Notes: a model not told the origin generated them from the sequence alone. DNA of 64,000 nucleotides from Microbacterium sp. AK009 (GCF_013410955.1 NZ_JACCCG010000004.1:1-64000); one strand, 5' to 3'. Shown: positions 33,254 to 44,963, numbered from the stretch's first letter. Made by a program: numbers and translations.

Positions 33254-34039
33254 TCAGGATGCCGCACGCCGCCGATCGTCTGCGCCGCCGGGCGTCCAGA
33301 GCAGATCGTCGAGGTGGGGACCGGCGGCGACCGGGTGGCCTCCGCGCAACACGAGCACCTGCGCGTCGAGCTCGCGTGCCACATCCTCCTCGTTCGTCAC
33401 GATGACGCTTGCCATGCCGATGTCATCGCGACGTCGCGCAATGGCGTCGTGCGCCGCCCGACGCACCTCGACGTCCATGTTGGCGAAGGGCTCGTCGGCG
33501 AGGAACACCTTCGGTTGGAGCATGAGGGCTCGCGCGAACGCGACGCGTTGGCGCATGCCTGCGCTGAGCTCGTACGGGTACTTCGCCGCCGCGCCCAGCG
33601 GCAGCATCATCTCGTCCAGCAGCGCGGCGACGCGGATCGACAGCGCCCGCTGATTGACCCGGCGATCGCGGCTCGTCACCGGTTCGGCGATCGTCTCGGA
33701 CACCGTCAGCCGCGCGGGGAGCTTCGCCCCGGCGCTCTGCGGCAGGAAGCCGGTCACGTACGTCAGAACCCGGTGCTTGCGCCCCGGACGGCGGACCGAG
33801 ATGCCCTCGACCAGGGCGTCGCCGCCGACCACACCGAGATCGGCGGGAGCGAGTCCGGCAAGCGTCATCACCAGGCTGGACTTCCCCGCGCCGGTCGGCC
33901 CCATGACCGCCAGCGTGCGGCCCCGTGGCAGCTGGAACGACACGCCTTCGACCACACGGAGGGCGCCGGGACGGGGGTTCCACGCCAGGGAGAGATCACG
34001 GCTGTGGATCGCGACGTCATCGTCTCGTGGCGGGGCCAT
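33254..34039 (-). CDS. orphan ABC transporter ATP-binding protein, 261 aa
   Basis: This is a nucleotide-binding subunit with all ABC motifs: Walker A GPTGAGKSS, a Q-loop in TGFLPQSAGAK, signature LSAGMRQRV, Walker B VFLADEPF and a switch region VTNEED. The usual His of the switch is replaced by Asn-Glu-Glu (IVTNEED), which may lower ATPase activity. No permease or binding-protein gene lies beside it, so its partner must be elsewhere. The domain resembles the importer class that handles peptides or vitamins. The substrate cannot be named. Confidence 0.85.
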   Translation of the reverse strand: MAPPRDDDVAIHSRDLSLAWNPRPGALRVVEGVSFQLPRGRTLAVMGPTGAGKSSLVMTLAGLAPADLGVVGGDALVEGISVRRPGRKHRVLTYVTGFLPQSAGAKLPARLTVSETIAEPVTSRDRRVNQRALSIRVAALLDEMMLPLGAAAKYPYELSAGMRQRVAFARALMLQPKVFLADEPFANMDVEVRRAAHDAIARRRDDIGMASVIVTNEEDVARELDAQVLVLRGGHPVAAGPHLDDLLWTPGGADDRRRAAS

Positions 34040-34083
34040 AGCCCCATCATGCCCGGTCGCCGGGGTGCGGGCGACCGCAGGGT

Positions 34084-35988
34084 TCAGCTTTCCGCTGCGA
34101 CGACCTGTCGATCGTGGTCGAGTTCGCGCAGGCGCAGACGGACCGCCCGCCCCTCTTCGGACTCCGGAGCCACCCGCTGAATGGCACGGAGCAGTTCGCG
34201 CTTCTCCTCCTCGATGCCGCGCAGGACGACGCGGCGGGCGAGATCGGCTGTGGATGCGACGGCGGCGTCGTCGGTCAGCGCGGGGAATGCGCGGGTCAGG
34301 AGCTCAGCGGCGAGCGACCGATACGGCTCGCGCACCTCCGACACCGCATCCGCCGCCCACCCCATCCGATCCAGATCCGGAACCACCGCGAGGGTCTGAC
34401 GGACGGCCTCGAGAGCAGGCACACGGAAGGGCTGTGCCAGGGCACGGCTGCGCAGGGCCGCATCGATCCGATGCCCGAACTGCAGGAAGCCGGTGAGGGC
34501 GTCGCGTTCGAGCGCGGCGTCGGCTGTGCGAGGGAGGGTCGCCACGCTCGGACGCACCTGAGGCTCATCCGCCGCCGGCGGATGGTCTTCGACCGGCCGG
34601 CCGCCGCGCGCACCCGCATCGGCGTCACGCGTATTTTTGCTCCGGGGCTCGCCGGCGTGATCGCGGGAGGCGCCGCGCGCCGCGCGTTCGACGGCGGCGG
34701 ACACCTCCCCCAGGTCGAGCCCGAGCCGACGGGCGAGGACCCGGGTGTAGCCCGGACGGAGCGCCGGGTCGCGGATCTCCGCCACGATCGGCGCCGCGGC
34801 GCCGAGTGCTCCCGCGCGACCCTCCACGGTCGCGAGATCGAAGCCGGCCAACCGCTGGTCGATCACGAACTCGAACATGGGCGCCTTGTGGTCCATGAGC
34901 GCGCGCACCGCGGCATCCCCCTTCGACATGCGGAGATCGCACGGATCCAGTCCCTCGGGAGCGACCGCGACGTACGTCTGGGCGGCGAATCTCTTCTCGT
35001 CGCCGAAGGCGCGCAGCGCCGCCTTCTGACCGGCGGCATCGGGATCGAACGTGAAGACCACCTCGCCCGCCGCGCTGTCGTCGCCCATCACCCGTCGGAG
35101 CACCGTGATGTGATCGGTTCCGAATGCCGTGCCACAGGTGGCGACAGCGGTGGTGACGCCCGCGAGATGGCAGGCCATCACGTCGGTGTACCCTTCGACG
35201 ACGACCACCCGGTGATCGCGCGAGATGTCGCGCTTGGCCAGGTCGAGCCCGTAGAGCACCTGCGCCTTGCGGTAGATCGGAGTCTCCGGGGTGTTCAAGT
35301 ACTTCGGACCGCCATCGTCCTCGTAGAGCTTCCTGGCTCCGAAGCCGATCACCTGCCCGGTGACGTCGCGGATCGGCCACACCAGGCGGCCGCGGAACCG
35401 GTCGTAGACGCCTCGCTGTCCCTGAGAGACCAGCCCTGCCGTCGTGAGTTCCTCACGGGTGAAGCCCTGGGCGGTGAGGTGGTCCATCAGGTGAGACCAC
35501 CCCCGCGGCGCGTATCCCACGCCGAAGTGCGCGGCCGCGCCGGCGTCGAAACCGCGCTCGCCGAGGAACGTGCGGGCCGCGGCGGCCTCGGGGGTGACGA
35601 GCTGGGAGCGGAAGTACCCCCCCGCCGCCGCGTTGGCCGCGTAGAGCCGGCTGCGTCCGGTCGTCTCGGGCGCAGCGCCGCCGTCCTCGTAGTGGAGCGC
35701 ATACCCGATCCGTCCGGCGAGACGTTCCACCGCCTCGGTGAACGACACATGGTCCATCTTCCGGAGGAAGGTGTAGACGTCTCCGGACTCGCCGCACCCG
35801 AAGCAGTGGTAGAAGCCGACTTGGGGGCGAACGTGGAAGCTCGGGCTGCGCTCGTCGTGGAACGGGCAGAGCCCCTTCAAAGACCCGACGCCCGCCGATT
35901 TCAGCGCCACCCGCTCGCCGATGATGTCACCGATGTTGGTGCGGGCCTTCACTTCCTCCACATCGGCCTGGCGGATGCGCCCCGCCAT
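34084..35988 (-). CDS. dnaG: DNA primase
   Basis: DnaG makes RNA primers for replication. The N-terminal zinc site is C41/H44 and C62/C65 (CPFH and CFGC). The RNA-polymerase core follows, with TOPRIM motif EGYTDVMA near residue 265 and TFDPDAAGQKA with the acidic residues near 315. The C-terminal helicase-binding region after residue 440 is diverged, as in other actinobacteria. The ATG overlaps the dgt stop by one base (TGATG), so the two are translationally coupled. Confidence 0.96.
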   Translation of the reverse strand: MAGRIRQADVEEVKARTNIGDIIGERVALKSAGVGSLKGLCPFHDERSPSFHVRPQVGFYHCFGCGESGDVYTFLRKMDHVSFTEAVERLAGRIGYALHYEDGGAAPETTGRSRLYAANAAAGGYFRSQLVTPEAAAARTFLGERGFDAGAAAHFGVGYAPRGWSHLMDHLTAQGFTREELTTAGLVSQGQRGVYDRFRGRLVWPIRDVTGQVIGFGARKLYEDDGGPKYLNTPETPIYRKAQVLYGLDLAKRDISRDHRVVVVEGYTDVMACHLAGVTTAVATCGTAFGTDHITVLRRVMGDDSAAGEVVFTFDPDAAGQKAALRAFGDEKRFAAQTYVAVAPEGLDPCDLRMSKGDAAVRALMDHKAPMFEFVIDQRLAGFDLATVEGRAGALGAAAPIVAEIRDPALRPGYTRVLARRLGLDLGEVSAAVERAARGASRDHAGEPRSKNTRDADAGARGGRPVEDHPPAADEPQVRPSVATLPRTADAALERDALTGFLQFGHRIDAALRSRALAQPFRVPALEAVRQTLAVVPDLDRMGWAADAVSEVREPYRSLAAELLTRAFPALTDDAAVASTADLARRVVLRGIEEEKRELLRAIQRVAPESEEGRAVRLRLRELDHDRQVVAAES

Positions 35989-37400
35989 CAGCGTGCCACC
36001 GGGTCGGCCGTCGAGCGCCGCGAACCAGGAGCCCAGATCCCGAGCGCGGCGGCGTCGATCTCACCCACCAGGCGCGTGTGCCAGGCGATGGCGAGCTGGT
36101 CGGTGAGGCTTGCGACCTGATCGACGATGACGCGTCGTCGGGCGCTCTCGGTCTCGGCGGAGGCAAAGTCTTCGGCATGCATGGCGTCGAGGTGCGCCGG
36201 CTCGTCCCACAGCGCCGTTGCGAGACGCTTGAGCGCGCGACGCTGCTCTTTGTACAGCGCCTTCCGCCCGTCGATCGAGACCACCGTCGCGCCGATGATG
36301 CCCTTCAGCACCGCCATCTCGGCCTCGATGACGCGCGGCACGACGACGTGGGCGCGGTATCGGGTGAGGACGGAGGTGTCGTACGCATCACGGGTGGCCG
36401 TCGTCGCCGCCCGGGCGAAGCGTCCGATGAGATCCGAGGTGAGGTTCTTCAGTCGAGCGAGATCGTGCCGCGTGCCGCGGAACTCGGTGATCCACTCCCC
36501 GAGACGCATGAGCCGGTACAGCGCATCGGCCAGCTCGTCGCGGGCGAAGTCGAACCCGACCCACGTCTGGATGGCGGTGAGGAGACCTTCGTGCTCGGCG
36601 GGGTCGGCGAGTCGAGCGGGGTCGAGGTAGCCGTTGACGACGGCGTCTTCGAAGTCGTGGACCGAATAGGCGATGTCGTCCGAGAGGTCCATCACCTCGG
36701 CCTCGATGCATCGCACCCGCCCGGGGGCGCGCTCGCGCATCCAGCGGAACACCGGCTCGTCCTCAGGGTAGACGCCGAACTTCAGCCTGCCGCCGGGATC
36801 AGGCACCGGATGATCGGCGGTCCACGGGTACTTGCATGTGGCGTCGAGGCTCGCACGGGTGAGATTCAACCCGACACTCCGTTCGGCGGGGTCGAACACC
36901 TTCGATTCGAGCCGCGAGAGGATGCGGAGGGTCTGGGCATTGCCTTCGAAGCCGCCGATGTCAGCAGCCCAGTCGTTGAGGGCGCGCTCTCCGTTGTGGC
37001 CGAAGGGCGGATGTCCGAGGTCGTGGCTGAGGCACGCGGTGTCGACCACATCGGGCGAGAGGCGCAGAGCGGTCGCGAGCTCGCGGCCGACCTGGGCGAC
37101 CTCCAGCGAATGGGTCAGTCGATTGCGGGCGAAATCCGCCGGGCTCGCCGGGCTGAGCACTTGCGTCTTGGCGGCCAGGCGCCGCAGCGCCGCGGAGTGG
37201 AGCACGCGGGCGCGATCGCGGGCGAAGTCGTCGCGCTGGGAGCGATGGGTCTCGGTGTGGAAGCGCTCGGCGTCCACGTCGTCGTAGCCGCTCGGCCGGC
37301 CGGGGGCCACCCCCAGCCCGGCCCCGCCGTTCCAGGCCGCGGGCGCGGCGAGACCCGCCGCGTCGCCGGTCGCCGGGAACGCCGCCACCGGCTCAGCCAC
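35988..37400 (-). CDS. dgt: deoxyguanosinetriphosphate triphosphohydrolase-like protein
   Basis: Dgt-type enzymes split dNTPs into deoxynucleoside and triphosphate and help control nucleotide pools. The HD-domain metal residues appear as RLTHSLEVAQ and CLSHDLGHPPFGHNGE, and later a DLSDDIAYSVHD motif. The open frame extends upstream to 37535, but those residues are Pro/Ser-rich shadow. The GTG at 37400 overlaps the end of dusB (GTGGCTGA), which fits a coupled dusB-dgt-dnaG operon. The resulting 470-residue length is slightly long for the family because of an Ala/Pro-rich start. Confidence 0.92.
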   Translation of the reverse strand: MAEPVAAFPATGDAAGLAAPAAWNGGAGLGVAPGRPSGYDDVDAERFHTETHRSQRDDFARDRARVLHSAALRRLAAKTQVLSPASPADFARNRLTHSLEVAQVGRELATALRLSPDVVDTACLSHDLGHPPFGHNGERALNDWAADIGGFEGNAQTLRILSRLESKVFDPAERSVGLNLTRASLDATCKYPWTADHPVPDPGGRLKFGVYPEDEPVFRWMRERAPGRVRCIEAEVMDLSDDIAYSVHDFEDAVVNGYLDPARLADPAEHEGLLTAIQTWVGFDFARDELADALYRLMRLGEWITEFRGTRHDLARLKNLTSDLIGRFARAATTATRDAYDTSVLTRYRAHVVVPRVIEAEMAVLKGIIGATVVSIDGRKALYKEQRRALKRLATALWDEPAHLDAMHAEDFASAETESARRRVIVDQVASLTDQLAIAWHTRLVGEIDAAALGIWAPGSRRSTADPVAR

Positions 37401-38559
37401 CGCTGTGGTCGAGTTCGGCCTCGGCGAGGGCGGTGGAGGCGTCGGCGCCGATGTCGCGGGAGTCGAGCCATCCGTCGGGAAGCGCCGGCCGCTTGGGCGT
37501 TCCGGCTCGGCCGCGCTGGCCTTCCGCGGCCGCACCCGGGTACGGGGCGCCGAGGTCGAGTGTGGCCAGAAGCTCGTCGATCTCCTCGAGCGTGGACACC
37601 GTCGCCAGCCGAGCCCGGGTGTCGCCTCCGACCGGATACCCCTTGAAGTACCACGCGACGTGCTTCCGGATGTCGCGGCACCCCCGGCCCTCGTCGTCGA
37701 AGAACTTCACGAGGAGCTCTGCGTGACGTCGGAAAGCCCGGGCGACGAACGCCAGGGTGGCATCGACGGGCTCGCCGGCGGCGCTGCCGTCCCGGCCGAG
37801 AGCGCGGGCGAGGTCGCCGAACAGCCAGGGACGGCCGAGACACCCGCGGCCGACGACGACCCCGTCGCATCCGGTCTCCGCCATCATCCGCACGGCGTCA
37901 TCAGCGGACCAGATGTCTCCGTTGCCGAGGACCGGGATGCTGGTGACAGCCTCCTTCAGCGCCGCGATCGCCGCCCAGTCGGCGGTGCCGGAGTAGAACT
38001 GGGATGCCGTCCGGGCATGCAGTGCGACGGCGGAGATGCCGGCATCCTCTGCGATCCGCCCCGCCTCGAGGTAGGTCAGGTGGTCGTCGTCGATGCCCTT
38101 GCGCATCTTGACCGTGACGGGGATGTCTCCCCCGGCGCGAGCCGCGCGGGTGACGATGTCGCGGAACAGATCGCGCTTCCAGGGGAGCGCCGCCCCTCCG
38201 CCCTTGCGGGTGACCTTCGGCACCGGGCAGCCGAAGTTCAGGTCGATGTGGTCAGCGCGGTCCTCTTCGACAAGGAGCCTCACGGCGGCTTCGACGGTGG
38301 CGGGGTCGACACCGTACAGCTGGATCGAACGCGGGACCTCGGACTCGTGGTGGGTGATCAGCCGCATCGTGGTCGCATTGCGCTCCACCAGTGCGCGCGA
38401 GGTGATCATCTCGCTGACGTACAGACCGGCGCCGTATTCCCGGCAGAGACGGCGGAAGGCGGTGTTGGTGATACCGGCCATCGGCGCGAGCACGACCGGT
38501 GCGTCCAGGGTCAGCGCACCGATCCGAAGGGTCGGGGCTGGGGCGACGGCGAGTGACAC
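37393..38559 (-). CDS. dusB: tRNA-dihydrouridine synthase
   Basis: This flavin enzyme reduces specific uridines in tRNA to dihydrouridine. The FMN-barrel start is LDAPVVLAPMAGITNTAFRR, the tRNA-binding signature is HIDLNFGCPVPKVTRKGGGAAL with the catalytic Cys, and further FMN contacts are NGDIWSADDA and GVVVGRGCLGRPW. The true start is the GTG at 38559; the long upstream extension runs antisense to the glutathione peroxidase gene. About 40 residues at the C terminus are Ala/Gly-rich. It is first in the dusB-dgt-dnaG operon and is divergent from the peroxidase gene. Confidence 0.94.
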   Translation of the reverse strand: MSLAVAPAPTLRIGALTLDAPVVLAPMAGITNTAFRRLCREYGAGLYVSEMITSRALVERNATTMRLITHHESEVPRSIQLYGVDPATVEAAVRLLVEEDRADHIDLNFGCPVPKVTRKGGGAALPWKRDLFRDIVTRAARAGGDIPVTVKMRKGIDDDHLTYLEAGRIAEDAGISAVALHARTASQFYSGTADWAAIAALKEAVTSIPVLGNGDIWSADDAVRMMAETGCDGVVVGRGCLGRPWLFGDLARALGRDGSAAGEPVDATLAFVARAFRRHAELLVKFFDDEGRGCRDIRKHVAWYFKGYPVGGDTRARLATVSTLEEIDELLATLDLGAPYPGAAAEGQRGRAGTPKRPALPDGWLDSRDIGADASTALAEAELDHSGG

Positions 38560-38616
38560 CTCTGTATTCTCCCATCCTCGCGGCCGGGGTCGCGAAAGCG
38601 GATTTAGCCTGGGGAT

Positions 38617-39123
38617 ATGACCTCCGAAGCCACCCTCACCGATCTGCGTTCCATCCCGTTCACGACCGCTGACGGCGGCACGGCGACGCTCGGCGATTAC
38701 GCCGATCAGGTCGTGCTGGTCGTCAACGTCGCCTCCCGCTGCGGCCTGGCACCTCAGTACGAGCAGCTCGAGGAGCTCCAGCGCACCTACGGCGACCGGG
38801 GCTTCATCGTCCTCGGCTTCCCCTGCAACCAGTTCATGGGCCAGGAGCCCGGATCCATGGAGGAGATCCTGGAGTACTGCTCCGGGACGTGGGGCGTGAC
38901 CTTCCCGATCCAGGAGAAGGTGAAGGTCAACGGCAACGGCGCGGCGCCCGTGTACAAGGCGCTGAAGCGAGCCAAAGACCTCGAGGGCAAGAAGGGGCCG
39001 ATCATCTGGAACTTCGAGAAGTTCCTCATCACGCCCGCGGGCCAGGTCCACCGCTTCCGCCCGAACATCAAGCCCGACGACCCCGCCATCGTCTCGGTGA
39101 TCGAAGACAACCTCCCCCGCTGA
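38617..39123 (+). CDS. glutathione peroxidase family protein (thiol peroxidase)
   Basis: This is a thioredoxin-fold peroxidase that reduces hydroperoxides. The peroxidatic cysteine is in NVASRCGLAPQYEQL, with no selenocysteine. The family motifs LGFPCNQFMGQEPG and IIWNFEKFLI supply the Gln and the Trp-Asn of the active site. The second Cys, in FPCNQ, may act as resolving Cys, so thioredoxin is a more likely reductant than glutathione; actinobacteria use mycothiol instead of glutathione. Length 168 is normal. It is divergent from dusB. Confidence 0.92.
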   Translation: MTSEATLTDLRSIPFTTADGGTATLGDYADQVVLVVNVASRCGLAPQYEQLEELQRTYGDRGFIVLGFPCNQFMGQEPGSMEEILEYCSGTWGVTFPIQEKVKVNGNGAAPVYKALKRAKDLEGKKGPIIWNFEKFLITPAGQVHRFRPNIKPDDPAIVSVIEDNLPR

Positions 39124-39142
39124 CCCCGAGGGGGCCCCGCTC

Positions 39143-39838
39143 TCAGCCGGCGCTGGCGGCGGGTTCGGTTTCGGCGGCCGAACGCCGCTCCGACCACACC
39201 TGGCGCAGGATCTGTGCGAAGGCGTCCGCAGGCTGGGCGCCGGAGACGCCGTAGGTGCCGTCGATCACGTAGAACGGCACACCGGAGCAGCCGTACGCCT
39301 GCGCCTGCGCCTGGTCGCGGCGCACCTCCAGCTCGAACCGGTCCGTGGCGAGCACCTCCCGTGCCGCGTCGGGGTCGAGGCCCGCGTCCACGGCGAGGCG
39401 CACCAGCTCGTCGTCGTGACCGATGTGCCGGCCCTCGGTGAAGTACGCCGACATGAGGCGTTCGACGAGGTCCAGCTGCCGGCCCTCTTCCTTGGCGAAG
39501 TGCAGCAGACGGTGGGCCTTGCCGGTGTTGGCGTGGTGAAGCAGATCGTAGCGGTACGCCAGCCCAGACCCCTTGGCCACCTCGGTCACGCGGTCGATCA
39601 TCTGCTGGGCCTGCTCCGGGCTCACGCCCTTCCGCTCGGCGAGGTAGTCCACCTCGCTGCCGTCGTAGTCCGGCGGGGTGTCGGGGGCGAGTTCGTAGGA
39701 GTGGTAGACGATCTCCACCTCGGGTGCGTCCGCATCGGCCCGCGTCTGGGCGAGGCCCGCTTCGAGGTTGCGCTTGCCGATGTAGCACCACGGGCAGGCG
39801 ATGTCGCTCCATACGTCGAGCCGGAGGGGTTCAGTCAT
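39143..39838 (-). CDS. DsbA-family FrnE-like oxidoreductase, 231 aa
   Basis: This cytoplasmic thioredoxin-fold protein of the FrnE/2-hydroxychromene isomerase group starts MTEPLRLDVWSDIACPWCYIGKRNLE, with the redox motif CPWC. Later features are VYHSYELAPD, KAHRLLHFA and the cis-Pro region YGCSGVPFYVIDG. There is no signal peptide, so it acts in the cytosol, probably in redox homeostasis or as an isomerase. The ATG at 39838 is preferred; an ATG five codons earlier is possible, and the longer frame overlaps uppS. It follows uppS by about 29 bp. Confidence 0.9.
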   Translation of the reverse strand: MTEPLRLDVWSDIACPWCYIGKRNLEAGLAQTRADADAPEVEIVYHSYELAPDTPPDYDGSEVDYLAERKGVSPEQAQQMIDRVTEVAKGSGLAYRYDLLHHANTGKAHRLLHFAKEEGRQLDLVERLMSAYFTEGRHIGHDDELVRLAVDAGLDPDAAREVLATDRFELEVRRDQAQAQAYGCSGVPFYVIDGTYGVSGAQPADAFAQILRQVWSERRSAAETEPAASAG

Positions 39839-39867
39839 ATCGACCACAACCATCCCCGGCCGCTGCG

Positions 39868-40695
39868 CTATTCCTGCCGATCGTGATCTGCGATGTCGGA
39901 TGTCGGCTGATCGACCGCTCCGCCGAAGCGGCGGTCGCGGTCGAGATACAGGTCGATCGCCTGCCAGAGGTGCTCGCGGGAGAAGTCCGGCCACAGTGTG
40001 TCGAGGAAGACGAATTCCGCATACGCCGACTCCCACAGCAGGAAGTTCGATGTGCGCTGCTCGCCGCTGGAGCGGATGAACAGGTCGACGTCGGGCATGT
40101 CGGGCTGGTAGAGGTGGCGGCGGATGACCTTCTCATTGATCGCCGACGGACGCATCCGCCCCGCGGCGACCTCGCCGGCGATGGCGCGCATGGCATCGAC
40201 GAGCTCGATGCGGCCGCCGTAGTTGATGCACATCGTGAGGGTGAGGACGTCGTTGCCGGCGGTCAGCCTCTCGGCGAACTGCAACTCCTTGATCACCGAG
40301 GTCCACAGCCGAGGCTTGCGCCCCGCCCAGCGGATCCGCACGCCCCACTCGTTGAGCTGATCACGCCGCCGGTGCAGCACATCCCGGTTGTAGCCCATGA
40401 GGAAGCGGACCTCATCGGGCGACCGCGCCCAATTCTCGGTCGAGAACGCGTAGACGCTCACGTGCCTCACTCCGGCCTGGATCGCGCCGGCGACGACGTC
40501 CAGCAGCACCTCTTCCCCCGCCTTGTGCCCTTCCACCCGCGTCAGTCCCCGGCGGTTGGCCCACCGGCCGTTGCCGTCCATGACGATCGCGATGTGGCGC
40601 GGCACGGCGCCTGGGAACACCGGCGGGTGGATGCCCGTCCAATCGAGCGGCCGGTAGGGCACGGCGTCACGATGGGTGTAGGGCTTCGGTGTCAT
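39868..40695 (-). CDS. uppS: isoprenyl (undecaprenyl-type) diphosphate synthase
   Basis: This cis-prenyltransferase makes the long polyprenyl diphosphate carrier for cell-wall synthesis. The motifs are [18 protein letters not shown] with the catalytic Asp, [16 protein letters not shown], and late [20 protein letters not shown] with DTLWPDF. Length 275 is normal. The ATG at 40695 overlaps the recO stop as ATGA, so recO and uppS are coupled, as is common in actinobacteria. Confidence 0.95.
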   Translation of the reverse strand: MTPKPYTHRDAVPYRPLDWTGIHPPVFPGAVPRHIAIVMDGNGRWANRRGLTRVEGHKAGEEVLLDVVAGAIQAGVRHVSVYAFSTENWARSPDEVRFLMGYNRDVLHRRRDQLNEWGVRIRWAGRKPRLWTSVIKELQFAERLTAGNDVLTLTMCINYGGRIELVDAMRAIAGEVAAGRMRPSAINEKVIRRHLYQPDMPDVDLFIRSSGEQRTSNFLLWESAYAEFVFLDTLWPDFSREHLWQAIDLYLDRDRRFGGAVDQPTSDIADHDRQE

Positions 40696-41420
40696 CGGGC
40701 GGCCTCGACATGCTGGAGCGAGCGGATGCCGCGCTCGAGATGCCACTGCGCGTAGGCGGCGATGAGTCCGGACGCCGCACCGGCGGAGTGCGCCGACGCC
40801 CCATCGACAATCTCCCACTCCCCCGCCATGAGTGCGGTGAGCAGGCCGATCGTGGCGGGATCGATGCGCGCCGCACCGGTGGGAGCGCAGGCGGTGCACA
40901 CGACGCCTCCGAGCTGTGCGACGAATTGGTCGTGCGGCGCAGGCGCGCCGCAGCGCGCGCACTCGCCCAGACCCGGTGCCCAGCCGGCGAGGGCCATCGC
41001 CCGCAGGAGGTAGGAATCCAGGATGCTGCGCGCGGCGTGATCCCCTCGTGCGAGTGCGCGGAGCCCCCCGACCAGCAGCAGGTAGTGCGGCGTGGCGGCT
41101 TCGGCATCGCCCAGGCGATCGGCGGCTTCCACCATCGCGTGAGCGGCGGTGTATCGGTCGTAGTGCTGGGAGATGTCGGCGCCGTAGGAGCCGAGCGACT
41201 CGGCCTGCTGCACGATGTCGAGCGATCGGCCCCGGGAGAACTGCACATCGGCGACCATGAAGGGCTCGAGCCGGGCGCCGAGACGGGAGCTGGTGCGGCG
41301 CACGCCCTTCGCCACCGCGCGGATCTTGCCGCTGCGGCGGCCGAGGGCGGTGACGATGCGATCCGCCTCCCCCAGCTTGTGGGTGCGCAGGACCACGACC
41401 TCGTCGCGATAGGTGGGCAC
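40692..41420 (-). CDS. recO: DNA repair protein RecO
   Basis: RecO loads RecA together with RecR and anneals single strands in recombinational repair. The N-terminal OB fold begins [20 protein letters not shown], followed by the helical core. A zinc site is formed by CARCGAP and CTACAP (four Cys). Length 242 is typical. It is the first gene of recO-uppS and is divergent from the TRIC channel gene with a short 35-bp gap, so their promoters overlap. Confidence 0.93.
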   Translation of the reverse strand: MPTYRDEVVVLRTHKLGEADRIVTALGRRSGKIRAVAKGVRRTSSRLGARLEPFMVADVQFSRGRSLDIVQQAESLGSYGADISQHYDRYTAAHAMVEAADRLGDAEAATPHYLLLVGGLRALARGDHAARSILDSYLLRAMALAGWAPGLGECARCGAPAPHDQFVAQLGGVVCTACAPTGAARIDPATIGLLTALMAGEWEIVDGASAHSAGAASGLIAAYAQWHLERGIRSLQHVEAAR

Positions 41421-41455
41421 ACTCGATTATCGCGTCGTCGGGCCAGAATGGACGC

Positions 41456-42142
41456 GTGGAGGAGCCGCTCTTCGTGATTCCGCTGTGGGCAGATCTGACC
41501 GCGGTCGGTCTCGGCGGCATCCAGGGGGCACTGTTCGCATCGGGCTTCCGTGGACAGCGGCGCCTGGACTTCCTCGGCGTGGCCATCATCGGCATCGTCC
41601 TCGGTATGGGCGGCGGGCTCATCCGCGATCTGCTGCTGAACACCACTCCGGTCACCCTCCAGAGCAACTGGTACCTCATCACCGCGACAGCAGCGGCCCT
41701 TGTCGGGATGCTGCTGTCAGGGGTCTTCGCGCGGCTGAACGCCGTCATCGTTGGCCTCGACGCCCTCTCGATGGGGCTGTTCGGCGCCTTCGGCACCAGC
41801 AAGGCCCTGGCACTCGGGCTCCCCGTCGTCCCCGCGGTGTTCGTCGGCGTCTGCGCCGCGGTGGGCGGCGGCATCCTCCGCGACATGCTGATGGGGGTGC
41901 CCATCGCGATCATGCATGTGGGCTCGCTCTACGCGGTCGCCGCCGCGGTCGGGTGCTCGGTCCTCGCCGCAGTTCACGCCTTCGGCGCGACCCTCGTCGT
42001 GGCAGCGATCATCGGCATCGCCGTGACCGCCGTCATCCGGCTCCTCGCGGTGATCTTCGACATCTCCCTGCCGGAGCAGCGGGCGCTGTACCGCCGCAAG
42101 GTCGCGGTGGAGACCACCGGGATCCCCGTCATCAAGCCCTGA
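41456..42142 (+). CDS. trimeric intracellular cation (TRIC) channel family protein, 228 aa
   Basis: Formerly UPF0126, this family forms trimeric cation channels. Seven hydrophobic helices are arranged as two inverted repeats, each with the signature GxGGGxx[13 protein letters not shown] near residue 50 and [11 protein letters not shown] near residue 140. A Lys in GTSKALALG sits at the pore helix, as in relatives. A GTG start is used. Potassium is the likely ion from family knowledge. The gene is single, between recO and the converging leuA. Confidence 0.9.
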   Translation: MEEPLFVIPLWADLTAVGLGGIQGALFASGFRGQRRLDFLGVAIIGIVLGMGGGLIRDLLLNTTPVTLQSNWYLITATAAALVGMLLSGVFARLNAVIVGLDALSMGLFGAFGTSKALALGLPVVPAVFVGVCAAVGGGILRDMLMGVPIAIMHVGSLYAVAAAVGCSVLAAVHAFGATLVVAAIIGIAVTAVIRLLAVIFDISLPEQRALYRRKVAVETTGIPVIKP

Positions 42143-42149
42143 GCACCGT

Positions 42150-43973
<1,824 letters not shown>

Positions 43974-44027
43974 CTAGATCGAGGCCTCGCCGCGGCGGCT
44001 AAGGAGAAGAAGCAGGCCGGCGCGCAT
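43974..44027 (-). CDS. leuA leader peptide, 17 aa
   Basis: The minus strand encodes MRAGLLLLLSRRGEASI followed by TAG, with five consecutive leucine codons (CTG CTT CTT CTC CTT). It begins 19 bp after the era stop and ends 64 bp before leuA. This is the layout of a leader peptide whose ribosome stalls when charged tRNA-Leu is scarce. Attenuation of leuA has been predicted for other actinobacteria. No T-run terminator is visible, so control might act on translation of leuA or through a rho-dependent or pseudoknot structure. A GGGCC/GGCCC pairing in the gap (about 43946-43978) could be the alternate stem. Confidence 0.8.
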   Translation of the reverse strand: MRAGLLLLLSRRGEASI

Positions 44028-44045
44028 GCGGCCATGGTAGCAGGC

Positions 44046-44963
44046 TCAGAAACCGAGGCGTCTCAGCTGCTTCGGGTCGCGCTGCCACTCTTTGGCGATG
44101 CGCACGTGCAGGGCGAGGTACACGCGCGTGCCCAGGAGCGGCTCGATCTGCGAGCGGGCGCGGGCTCCGACATCCCGCAGGCGCGAACCGCGGTGGCCGA
44201 TGATGATCGCCTTCTGGCTGTCGCGCTCGACGACGATGTCGGCGAAGACGTCGGTCAGGTCGCTGTCCTCGCGGCGTGCGATGTCCTGCACGACCACCGC
44301 GATGGAGTGCGGCAGTTCGTCCCGCACTCCCTCCAGAGCTGCCTCCCGGATGATCTCCGCCACGCGGTCGTCCACCGATTCGTCGGTCACGACGTCGTCG
44401 GGGTAGAGCGACGGACCCTCCGGCATGAGGGCGAGCACCTCATCGCTGAGGACGTCGAGCTGCGTGCGGGTCAGCGCCGACAGCGGGATGACGGCTGCCC
44501 AGTCCTCTCGCAGGGAGTCGACCTCCATCAGTCTTTCGGTGACCTGTTCGCGCGTGGCCGCGTCGGTCTTCGTGACGATGGCGATCTTCTTCGCCCGAGG
44601 ATAGCCCGTGAGCGAGGCGGCGATCCGGCGGTCGCCCGGGCCCACCGCGTCGGTGGCCGGGACGCAGAATCCGATCACGTCGACGTCGCCGAGCACGTCT
44701 TCCACGAGGTCGTTCAGCCGCTGACCAAGGAGGGTGCGCGGCTTGTGGATGCCGGGGGTGTCGACAATCACCAGCTGGCCGCCGGGGCGGTTGACGATCC
44801 CCCGGATCGCCCGGCGGGTGGTCTGAGGTTTCTCGCTCGTGATGGCGATCTTCTCGCCGACGAGGGCGTTCATGAGGGTGGACTTGCCGACGTTGGGTCG
44901 GCCGACGAAGGTCACGAATCCAGAGCGCGACCCGCTCGGCGCATCGGAGGGATCAGCGGTCAT
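44046..44963 (-). CDS. era: GTPase Era
   Basis: Era is a GTPase that binds 16S rRNA during 30S maturation. The G motifs are GRPNVGKST (G1), the switch TTRRAI, DTPGIH (G3) and TKTD (G4, where Thr replaces the usual Asn, as in other actinobacteria). The C-terminal KH domain shows GHRGSRLRDVGARAR. Length 305 is normal. Its start overlaps the stop of the CNNM gene as ATGA, so it is the last of a tightly packed series that begins near hrcA. Confidence 0.95.
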   Translation of the reverse strand: MTADPSDAPSGSRSGFVTFVGRPNVGKSTLMNALVGEKIAITSEKPQTTRRAIRGIVNRPGGQLVIVDTPGIHKPRTLLGQRLNDLVEDVLGDVDVIGFCVPATDAVGPGDRRIAASLTGYPRAKKIAIVTKTDAATREQVTERLMEVDSLREDWAAVIPLSALTRTQLDVLSDEVLALMPEGPSLYPDDVVTDESVDDRVAEIIREAALEGVRDELPHSIAVVVQDIARREDSDLTDVFADIVVERDSQKAIIIGHRGSRLRDVGARARSQIEPLLGTRVYLALHVRIAKEWQRDPKQLRRLGF

